A DNA stretch of 64,000 nt from Halichondria panicea (lineage: Eukaryota; Porifera; Demospongiae; Suberitida; Halichondriidae). The DNA lies in assembly GCF_963675165.1 (NCBI RefSeq), contig NC_087377.1:5828042-5892041 (forward strand), in the 5' to 3' direction. The position numbers were made by a program, and so were the translations under genes. A model generated the notes under the pieces. That model ran no database searches. It saw only the letters and a program-made list of their open reading frames with translations, and was not told where the DNA came from. This document shows, in pieces, positions 48,201-60,200 of the stretch; the first letter of the stretch is position 1, and each line of letters starts with the position of its first letter.

Positions 48201-51200
48201 ATGGTAAAAGTCGACCTCAAGGACGCCTATTTTGCAGTCCCGATCCACAAGGATCACAGACAATACCTGAAATTTCAATTTCAGGGGACGACTTATCAAT
48301 TTCAATGCCTCCCCTTTGGTCTGTCCTGTGCTCCTTGGGCATTTACCAAGGTGACAAAACCCTTTGTGGCACTACTGCGCCAATTGGGGGTGAGACTAGT
48401 ATGTTACATAGACGACATCCTGATAATGGCAGAGTCTCCGGAGACAACTCTGGACCAGGGAAGAGCACTGATTTTCCTGTTGGAAAATCTGGGGTTCATA
48501 GTAAGCCACAAAAAGTGTGTCCTAGAACCCACACAGAAGATGGAGTTTCTGGGCTTCATGGTGGACTCAACGGAGCTCCAACTAAGTCTACCCCTAGCGA
48601 AGCTCAAGAAGATCCGATCAGAGGCCAGAGGTCTGTCGAGTCTTCAGCATACTACTGCAAGAAAACTATCTCAGTTCCTAGGGAAACTGACAGCAGCCAC
48701 CAAGGCAATTCCCCTGGCCCAACTATTTTACAGGGGACTCCAAAGAGCCCTCAATGCGAGTCTAGAAGACTCTCACCAGGACTACAATGCCACCCTCACA
48801 ATCTCGGAGGAGATTCAGTTAGAACTGATATGGTGGGAACACCACCTCCAGGAGTGGAATGGCAAGTCAATGATGACCCATTGCCCCTCACTGACCATAG
48901 AGTCAGACGCGTCAAAGAAAGGGTGGGGGGCAGTCTGTTCGGGACAGAGAACGGGGGGGCCATGGTCAAGGAAAGAACAGTCATGGCACATCAACTGCCT
49001 AGAGGCGTGGGCAGTGTTCCTAGCGGTCAAGTCCTTTGCCAGGGACAGGCAGGGAATCACGATCCCACTGAAGATAGACAACATGACATCAGTCGCCTAC
49101 ATCAACAATCTGGGGGGGACAGTGTCCCCCAATATGAACAGGATAGTCAAAGAACTATGGCTGTGGTGTCTCCAGAGGGACATTCACCTCCAAGCGGAGC
49201 ATCTAGCGGGTGTGCTAAACACAATAGCGGACGAGGAATCCAGAGTGATGAAAGACAGGTCCGACTGGATGCTAGACCAGAGAGTCTTCCAAACTATCCA
49301 AGCACAAACGGTCCACTGTCCATCGATCTATTTGCATCGAGACTGACAACACAGTTGCAGAACTTCTTCAGTTGGAAACCGGACCCAGAGGCAATAGCCT
49401 GCGATGCATTTCTTCAGAATTGGAGCACCATTCAGGGCCGCTTATATGCCAACCCTCCATGGCCACTGATAGGGAAGGCACTGAGCAAAGCGATACAAGA
49501 AAATGTGTCGCTGATAATTGTGACCCCTGTCTGGAAAGCACAACCATGGTACCCAGTACTTCTATCCCACCTGATAGACTTCCCATATCTAATCAGTCGG
49601 AGCCAGGACCTAATCCAACCAACATCCCCACAAACGATACCAGAGGTAGAACCTCAACTAGCCGTGTGGTCTATCTCAGGAAACGATTTTCTGACCAACA
49701 AATTTCTAAAGAGGGCACAGAGCTGCTGCTGGCATCTTGGAGACAAAAGTCAGCCAAGTCTTACGACTCACTCTTCAACAAGTGGGTTTGCTGGTGTAAC
49801 CAAAGGTCTACTGATCCCATTTCAGGACCTATAAGCGAAGTGGCAAACTTCCTAGCAGATCTTTTCCAGAAAGGATACGAGTACCGATCCCTCAATGCAT
49901 ATCGCTCGGCAATCTCTTCAGTCCATACAGAAATAGAGGGGTGCAGCGTCGGCCAACACCCTTTGATTAGTCGTATCCTGAAAGGAGCGTTTAACTCACG
50001 TCCCCCAAAACCTCGCTATGAAACCACATGGGATGTAGCCCAGGTGTTGAGATGGATGGAGAATCTGGGTCCCAATGATTCTTTGTCCATAGCGGACCTA
50101 TCTCACAAGCTTACCATGCTACTATGCCTCACTAGACCAATGCTCTCTAGTGACCTGGCGCAACTGGACCTTCGTTTTCGTCGCTATCTCCCAGAGGGAG
50201 TGTGTTTTCAATCAAGTGGCCTTGCGAAGCAAGACAAACCAGGAAAAGTAAGAACAGAGTTCTTCTTCCCTAAATTCGACCAGAAATCCATTGTATGTCC
50301 GGTAACAACCCTTAAAGCATACGAAAAAGCTACAAGTGGGGTCAGGACGTCCGACGGCGAGCAAAAACTCCTTTTAGCCGTAGTAAAACCACATAAGCCG
50401 ATTGCTCCATCTTCAGTCGCTCGATGGCTCAAGATGGCCCTGCAAAAATCAGGGGTGAATATCTCTATATTTAAAGGGCATTCGACAAGAGCAGCATCTG
50501 CCACAGCGGCAGTATCTGCGGGTATCCCTGTAGCAGAGATTCTACAAGCTGCAGACTGGAGCTCAGAGGGTATTTTCCAGAAGTTCTATTACAAACCTTC
50601 CAGAGATGTAAGTTTTGGCACTGCGGTGCTCTCTACAGAATAGGGTATGAGCTACAAAGAACCACATTGATATGTGAGACGGAGCATTCTGAAGTATAAT
50701 TACAGAATGGCTCAGCCCACGAAGTGGGCGCCAGCTATTCTGGATTATATGAGGAATGTGAAGTCGAGCATATCAATCACCCACCCAACGCCACCCTATG
50801 ATTATATAAGCATTAATTGCCGAGGCTTTCAAAAGGCCGATGATTATGAGGGATGCGCGACTTTTATAGTGTGAGTACCACGTGGACAACGTGGGCAGGA
50901 CGCACTTTCTATTTAGCGCAACTATATCTATTTAAACGAATGTGTAATCTACAAAAAAGGCTGATTGAGCGGAATTGGAGGCCAATACCACATAGATATG
51001 CTCGACTTCACATTCCTCATATAATCCAGAATACATGTAGCTGGCGCCCACTTCGTGGGCTGAGCCATTCTGTAATTACAGACCGCGGTCAGCCTGTGAA
51101 TATCATTATAAACGGATTTTGTATGTAGTGCAGCAGCAGGAGAGCTAGGTTGAGCCAGAAAGAGCTAAAATGAATAGCTAGATCTTTGATAAATGTTGGT

Positions 51201-54200
51201 ATACATCATGGAAGAGACTGTCATTGGTGAGGTACAGAAAGTTCTGTAAATAGGAGCATATCCAGTCACTTTGTACAGAGAAAGTTTGCTAGACTTAGAC
51301 TAACACATACTAGGCGTTTTGTTTTTGCAGTAGGGAGTCTTACTGGGGTTCTTAGAAGAGAGAGTTTACTTCCAGGTCTATAGCTAGCTAGCTAGCTAGC
51401 TGTAACTTTTCACTTTTATTGACCTATGCTGGTAAAAGTGCACCGTCAGCTCAATTAGCACTCGCCCGCAGACCCACTTAGTGGTTTTGCATATAAGGTC
51501 ATGCTTTGCAAACTTCCACGAGATGCGATTCCCGAGGTAAGACGCTCCTTCTGTAATGTGCTCCTGATGATATTGATATTACCCAGGATGCAAATTGATT
51601 CAACCTAAAGCACCACCCACCACCCTTTATAAGAAACAGGAGTGCATTGATGAGTGGTAAATCCCAATGCAGTCTGGCAATCTGATTGGTTGGAAAACAC
51701 CAACATTTTTGTAGCACATCATGTGCACCAACTCTTACAATGCTTAGCAAAAGTTTCACTGCTATAATATCTGTATCTGTATGCAAGTACACAATTAAGG
51801 CTAGGCAAGTATGCACACACACACCCAGTGGTGAGTGTGTGTGTGTACGTACATGTATAGTTGCCCAGTGACACGCATGCATACACATACACACTCAGAG
51901 AACTAACCTCTAACTTTTGCAGTCCAGTGAGCAGCACTTCACCAGTTTCCTTGACTTGACCCAGCAATTGTCTCTTGGTCATCTCGTTCACTATAGCACC
52001 CAGTACCACGGTCCTCATGTGGTCACCAACATATGTGTTGAAGATGCGGAAGGCCTTAGTTGGGGATTGAAAAAATGTTACGGCGAATATTAATCGAATT
52101 GAAAAAATGTTACGGCGAATATTAATCTTTCTCATGAGTGCAATCAATATACAGTAGCATTGCGTTATATGCATGAAAACAGCTCATACAATGTAAATAG
52201 TTTTGTGTCTAATTAGCAGTGTAATGTAACTACAATACAGCACTGAACTGCTAAACCCTCGGCTGGCTATTGACATGAATAATATCGCTCTATGGACAAT
52301 TAATGCCTCACAACCAGAGGAGTGTTGCATTAGTACAATGAGCATGGAAGCTGGCTAGCAGCAACTAAAAACTAAACACAGAAATCTTTACTGTCAGGTG
52401 TGAATGCTATGGGGAAGGCTTTGAGAGCGGCATTAGTCCCATAAATACACACATGGGTTTTATATTGTTCATGTAAGCATTACGTGTTTTGATTCAAAGC
52501 CACTTGAAGTTAGCCCTTCAGCCAACGTGCAAGTTACTAGACTATCGATGCTACATGTAATGTGGCATCCATGGTGAGCATGCACACTGTATTCTGGGTG
52601 AGCATGCATGCACACTCAGAATACACAAACGGACGGACAAATCAACAGACTACTCCATGTATAACCGGCGGGCCTACACGCCTCCGGTTAATTATAATCT
52701 ATAGGTCTCATATAAAACACATAATTATAGTGATCTGCCAGGAAGTCACCTCGTTAGTTCTTCGCTCACTGGTGTAGTAGAACCCTCCGATCTGCATTTT
52801 CTTGGCAAAAGTGACGAAGTCAGCAGGCTCTGGCAGATCCCAGGCCTCGTGTGCCCTAGGACAAAAGAACGCAAGGGTTAGCTACATATAATGGTCACAA
52901 TAAATGGCTAGCATAAAAAAGGAAAGCTTTGCGTACATAAAAAATGAGTCTATAGCCTCGCCCCCACACCCACTTCCGCCCCATTATTAAATTTTATCTC
53001 TGACTAAGCTGTACTACAGTAGTATTAGAGCCACTCTACATACCACATGTATCCAGTGCCCCCACAGCCAGTCTGTACCTCATCCACCATGAAACTGGCT
53101 CCGTACTACGTGCGTGCGTGAGAGGAGAAACGAAACAAGAATACGAACTCGTTCAATGCAGAAACTATTCACTCACTTTCTTGCAGATTGTTTGCAGCCC
53201 TTCGAAGAACTCTGGACTTGCATGCTTATCACCTGCATGTGTGTATGTTTGTAAGATCCATCCGGTATAACTACGTGACTTGTACATGTAACATAATTAT
53301 AACGGGACATTTTCGAAGGACACATTTTGCGGATTGCAATAAGCCATAAAATTTTACCTGGAAAATGTGTGTTTAATACAAAAAGGTAGGGCTGCATGCA
53401 CGCTCTCTGTAAATTTCTTTAATGCTTAAAATGAATACTCTTTTATACACACAAAAATTATACAAGTGTGCTTGCAGTTAGTCCCGGCGATTTCTAATGG
53501 TAGCTAGGAGAAACACGTACCGTACATGACTTTGTATAAATGTAGCAACTGATTGAATTGCTAGCAAATATACCGTTATCAGATACGTACCACCTTCAGC
53601 CTGGATGGGCTCGATGATGGCAGTGGCTATTGGAACACCATTCTTCTGGGAAGTCGAGAAATTATCCTCTACCTACAGAAGAAAGCATTGAACTACATGT
53701 ACATACATGTACAGTACATACATAATAATTATATAGAAAACACTTATACTTGTAGTCTTGAAATACAAATGCTACAGTAAGTGATAATAATAATAATTAT
53801 TGCATTGAATGGCCGAATCTTTCAAAGTCTTCAAGATAAATTGGGTCAAAGGAACCTTAATTTTTACTAGTATTGTGAAAACATGCATGTCATGTACAGA
53901 TGTGGTACATACAAAGCTGAAACTCCTACAAATTGCGAGATATGACAATGTTTGTATAGTACCTCTTCCAAGCACTTCTTCTCTTCCTGCTGGTTCTCCC
54001 GCACAAACTGGTCCAAGGGGTACTTGAGTTGGGGGAATGGGGCACAGGGCCAGTCCAGAGCGGGGATGTCCAACTTGTGGATCACCTTGCTATGAGTACA
54101 GGACAGAGTGGCTGATGTGTGTGTGTGGGGGGGGGGGCTATTGACGACATGTTAGCAGTACAGTCAAAAGCAAACAAAGTGCTTTTTGATACCCCAACTT

Positions 54201-57200
54201 GCTTTTACGTTTTAGCCACACTGTGTTATAGTCACCTCCAATTCACATTACACTACATGTATGTGCATTCTTACCCAGCAATCTGCCATGAAAAGCTCCC
54301 TTGAAAGACAGCACACTCAGCTTGGGGCACCCTGGGCCCTACAATTGGGGTGACTGCTAGCTATGATACTCAATGGACTAACAACCAGCTTTTTAACTCC
54401 TACATGTATAGTCATGTAACTTGTGTACAGCCTAGCAGTGCAGAGGATTTTACAAGTAAAATGTCCAACATACATACATGTACAAAATGTATGTACCGTA
54501 TATCTTCTAATTTATCAAACAGCAAAAAACAATTATTTTGGAAATTGTCCAGGTATAATTGGAACAGATTTTTATACAGCATGCGAAGTGTCCAGAATAA
54601 TTAGAACAAGCAAGCAGCTGCATGCGAGCTAGCTAAGTTAGTTAGCTATCTAAAACTAGCTACTCAAAGCTATCTAACTGCAGCACTCTAAGTCTTGTCT
54701 TACTTGCCGTCTACGTCTGTGAATGGTGAATGTAACTCAACTTTTCAAAGTATTGTCGGACAAATGCAATATTAAAGCACTAGAGTGTCCGTTGTATTAG
54801 AACAATGAAAATTTCCGAAAAGAGTGTCTGGGGTAATTAGAAGCGTCCGATAAATTAGAAGATATACGGTATGCATAAACAGTACAGATTCAGAGACAAA
54901 AAGACATTACAAGTAAGTGCTTAAAAACACTGTTGGTACATGTAAGTTTAGCTCTGGACAAGGGTTAACTTCAAGGATTCAAGGGGGCTACACTACTACC
55001 TTTTCCCCCTTTTAAACCCTGAAAGAGTACTGAGGGAGCTTTGAGGGAGACCGTTCGCCGTCAGGAGGATTTTTGCGGGTGAACGGATTTATGAACTTAT
55101 GCAATTTGATCGACCATCACAATACATGTACAAGTATGAGAGGTATGAAGAACCTTATTATAGAGAGCCGAGGCATACTCCTCAGCACTAGGGTTAACAG
55201 GACCACCTCTTTGACGATCCTAAAAGAAAGAAGCGTGAATATTGTTAACACGCACACACCACCTTCCAAGCACACCCACACACAAACATGATTATACTTA
55301 TCTTTATCAACCACTTATCTGTTATTTTGGCCAGCTAATTCCGACCTAACCAATCAGATCAAAGATTGACAAAATTAAAGGAAACAAAGAATGACAAGAA
55401 GCGTAGCGTTCTGTAATACATTTGTAGTAGGACGCATTTATAGCTAGCGTTAGTCAGCCTAACTGTGGCTACTGTTAGCCGGTCAAGGAGCTATAGTAAG
55501 TTGAGTTGACTGCACTAGTGCTGTTGCAACCCTTTTTTTGTTCCTTTAGCAACATTCTTGGAGCAACATAAATAGTTAGAACCAGATCAATTCTGTGTGT
55601 GAGGTTTCCCCGTATTATAGCAGCTAGACCACACATTAATTTTAATAAGCTACTACAGTACATAAAATATTACTAGGTATACGCACACGCATGATTAGCC
55701 TCGCGCAGAGCTGTATTTAAGTACAACTTTAGGAGAAGGAGAGTAGACTTGCTAGAGAGTATGTATAGAGAATGAGATTTGTATGAAATAGCAAATGCAT
55801 ATACATTATTGGTTAGAATCAGTCTCTCAAGAACTCTGCTGTCTCTTTCCAAGAATAGTAGGGTCGTTGTTGGCTTTGTTCATGTGAGACTCTTATATAA
55901 CGCTCTACAGCCTAAGCTAGCTCTTCCAGCTAGTACGTAGCTTTTCTTCTCTGCATAATTATGTCAATAGTACATTAGTTTAGAGGTAATAAAGATTAAC
56001 CGAATGTAGCCACACCCAATTCCCAATTCCGCATTCCTGAAGCGTGACATACATACATAATAATACAAAGGTTTCTGAGATACGATGCAGTATTAGTTGC
56101 CTCGCACCTTACCAACCCAAAGCTTCTGCAATTTATTTGTATTTAAAGTTCTTCAATGCAACAGATGATGCAACAATGCTCTTGGTTGAGTAACACCCGC
56201 TACACTATACTTTTGCATTACGTAATCTCGAGCATTATTGCATCGTCCTCCTGCACACATTAAACCTGGGAGTGTTTGTTTTTGATTAGACGGCACCCTG
56301 TAACTGAAAAGAAAGGCCAACTAAGGCCAGGCACCCAGGTCCCAAATGAACAATTTAATTGTGCACACACAGAACACCTATCCAACGGCCAAAACCATGT
56401 TCACAAAAGAATAAAGCTCACCATGAAACTGATGAATGAAGCTTTAAAAGCATTCTCATTGGCACAGGAGCCACACATCAGAGTCATCACCTCAGACATT
56501 CCTTTGGGAGCAACCTGGCACATTGTATGCATGTGTGTATACACATGGTCGTTGTATGTATAATTTCGCGCTCAAAATTTAGTGAAGCTGTAGGACAGGT
56601 GCAGCCTTCATTGAGATGCACAACAGTTAAAAAGTCTGCAGTGCCGATTGTTTTGTGAGGGTACAATTTCTTTTAGAGATGGCTGAATGTTATAAGCTAC
56701 ATCTACAATGTAACTTGACGAGCAAACTATTAATGTACGGTACTGGTACAGTTAGTGTTCCAGTCAATTGATCAACATTAACAGCAAAAAGCTATAGTAG
56801 CTATAGAGAGAGATCAACCTTACACTTACATTTAGATCAGTAATAATGTTTCGGTATGTATAGGTGCTTTCATTTGCAGTTATGCAGTTTTATCCCGAGT
56901 CGTATTTATTCATTGAGGCGTTCCCTCGGGTACAAACCCAATACACCATAGACATGGAGCAAATATTGCGAATATTACATGTAGCCAAAACGAACATTTG
57001 GAGTTTTATCAAAGGTGGCGGAAAACTCACTGATAGCAGTGCATCCTGCAGTGTCTGCGCATAGTCTGTTGGAGGGAAGCAACCAAGAGCCGGGCGGTTG
57101 ACCAGGGTGTCGATACCTTGAGAGGTGATCCTCTCCTTGATAGCTGGGTGGTTGTAACCTGCATGTATGGGAAGGGGGTTGTCAGTGCATGCATGTGACA

Positions 57201-60200
57201 GATGTAACAGATGTGACAGATAAAATGAATGGAGTACAAGTTATAAACTGAGAAGCGAAATAATATAAAATATTATTAAGGGACAATCGCAATCAGCCCA
57301 AGTACACAGTATGTATTGTATGAGCGTACTGGCAGCGTAGTATTAGTGGTTCGATGGCAAACTTATAATTATTTTGGCCAACCTGAAAATAATGCACTGT
57401 GGTTACACACTAGCTTTGATGTGTGTGGTTTCACCGTGCATATAATTATGCCCCGGTGCGCATGCGGAGGCATACATTAATATGTAACCAACCATGACAG
57501 TGATTACCGTATAGCGCGAAATTTTCGAGGGGAATAATTTTCGCAGATTTCGTGGGTTAGAATTCTACACGAAAATTAAGTCCACGAAAATTGTTCTTTA
57601 ATTAGAATTACCTGCTATCATGCAAGGCGTGGCTTCCAGTAAGCAGTCATTCCGCGAACATTGTGCAACGAAATGGCTTTTAGAGGCCAATCCACAAAAA
57701 TAAATAAAATAAAATTTGGCATATTTTGATGTTAATTAAAGCTTCGTTGTCGAGAAAAAGCTAAAAATCTTGAACTTGCACGTTGGCAGCTAGCTAACTA
57801 CACGTGGCATTTATCCGAGGCACCCTACGTATTTACAGCTGAAGTGATCCCGTACCAGGAAAATGGTCACTACAATGGAAAGCTAGAATTGCTGTCTCTA
57901 TAGCTGACTCTGGGTCCTACTCCAGGAGCCATACTTCTCTGAGACTCCATAATTATATCTATATAATTATATAGACTGCATGCATATATCTATATGTACC
58001 ACTAAAACTCATCATGCCTCCAATATGGTTTAGTTTTATTGCTCCTGAGTTGCTGTACTAGACAGTTCAGTTATTACATCACTCTTGTGGTTTCTTGTTA
58101 CCAACGGAGGGTTTGCACTTTAGTGCTCTAGTTATTCTAGTAACCATGCATACTCACCAAGAGGAATCGATCCAACCTGCCCAAAGAGATCCAGTAAAAC
58201 GTTTCCGTCAGCATCCACCAGATAGTTTCCTTGAGACTTGTTGTAATCCACAAAGTACTGAACACCCCCAGCTTGCTGAAAGAATGAAATCACAACTCAC
58301 TTTCATGTTACAATGAAAGCACCACGGGTGCTGATACCTCGGTGGAGGCGCCAGAGGTTTATGGCAATGAAGCTACAGTACAGTAGCAGACTCATAATAA
58401 TTATCTACTCTTCTTATTGTGTAACCCCACTAACTTTTAGTAGCTGTACTGTAATGGCCAATAATTGTGATCCTCAATATTATGGACCATGTATGTATAT
58501 ATACTCACTTGTATTTTCATCAGATCTCCAAACAGCTCCTGGGAAGTAGTATTAAAACATGAATTAGCGTTCGGATAGTTTTTAAAACTGATCGAGGCCA
58601 AAATTAATTAATGCCACTATAAATAATTATTACATAATTATTATGGATATAAAACGTTGCTAGATTACATAATCTTGAAAAAGGCAATAATCGTTAGGAT
58701 TTTGATGGCAATAAGAATTAATATTGCATTAAAATACTCCATTATCTACTATCTAATGGCTTAACCAGAGCTGTACATATCATATATATAGCGGCAAGGG
58801 CGTATGAAGAGAAGAGGGCATGCAACTACAATCTATCGTACAAATGGGCGGGGGTTTATGTCTATAGTATTGCACGTGCACTTTATACTCTAGAGACTAG
58901 CCTTGTTTTTACTCTATTCCCTAGTGGATAATACGATGCATACACAGTATACATTGTGAGTGGTATGCCCTCTTCTCTTCATACGCCCTTGATAGCGGGT
59001 TATTTTCGAGAAACAAAAAATTTTGAGGATTTTATTTTGAGGATTAAATGACCACATGACCACACCCCTATATTAGTAGAGAGGTTTCAATACCGGATGA
59101 AAGTTAACCAATTTTCATTTTTCTGGGTCAATCCTCGAAAACCTCAAAAATAACCCGCTATACGGTAACTAGTTGTAGATTACGGTTATGCATTGTAGAC
59201 GTGTAGACAGAACGTATAATCAGACAGCTACCAGATGAGAACAGATTTGCGAAACAAGCTGATTTTTCACCAGACAATAGGTCTACCTCCAAAGCCCAAT
59301 TCTAAAATATGCATGATAACAAAATGTGGTTGTCTGATAATGTTAAAAAATTAGACGTAAAACATAACACCAGACATACGAACCTACGAATCATTGAAGA
59401 CCATAAGATTTAAGGTGCTTTTGGTAGCTAGAAGTCTCCCCTAGCGTCAACATAATTATCACAAAACAACAAAGGTACATCTATTTAAACTTCCAAAAAC
59501 ACTGTCTGTATTCTTGCTCTTATAGGATGCTTCTTACCATTCTAGAAGGCGACTCGAAGCGTTTTTCTTTCTTTCCAGACCAAGAAACTCTCACAAAATA
59601 ATAATAATTATGTAGACTAACGTACACCACACAGAATGGTGGTCAGAGCCAAGGAAAACATCCTCTTGTGAGCTTTCAGTACTCCTTTTTTCGAAATATC
59701 TCTTCGAGTCGCCCTGCAATAGTGAAGCTACAGCAAACTGTATCTATTCGAGCCATAAAATGACTACTGCGTTTCAGCTGGATTTCCAGCTCATTCTAGC
59801 TGCTCACTAGATCTAGCTCATGAATAATTAATGAGCAAACAGTTACCGTTCATTATAGGTCATGCTCACAAGAATCTTAAATTTTTTTCGCTAATCTATT
59901 CTAATCTGGTAGCTGTCTGATTATACATTCTGTCTATAAAGAGTGATACTTTACGTCTAGTTAGCTGTTATGAGCCTTCTGTCGATACGAGAGAGAGAGA
60001 GAGTTCGAAGAATCGTGGCTATGTTCGCTGTTAGTCGAGTGTTTTCCACCGAGGAAGCTTTTTGTTGGCCATGAGTTTGGACTTGAATAGAGACTTAACT
60101 ACCGTAAGACCTCGATTTAAAGCGACACTTTTTAATAATTACGAAAGTAGAGGTCACTTCTTTTGGAGGTTGAAAAATTATATTGAAGTTCTGGTGTTGT

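Larger units (their letters stand above)
46438..51078 (+). mobile_element. DIRS-type tyrosine-recombinase retrotransposon, full length
   Basis: A 4.64-kb element bounded by inverted terminal repeats, with an internal complementary region and a Gag/RT/RNase H, methyltransferase-like and tyrosine-recombinase coding order. This is the hallmark set of DIRS elements, which replicate through a circular intermediate and integrate by recombinase without target duplication. Both ends share 'aatta' at the junction with the host. It lies in intron 13 of ABAT, antisense to it, about 480 bp from exon 14 and 830 bp from exon 13. Confidence 0.93.

Noticed and set aside
56276-56563. 95-codon plus-strand ORF
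   Set aside because: The reverse strand carries ABAT exon 5 (56514-56422) with correct splice borders and the CGSC motif.
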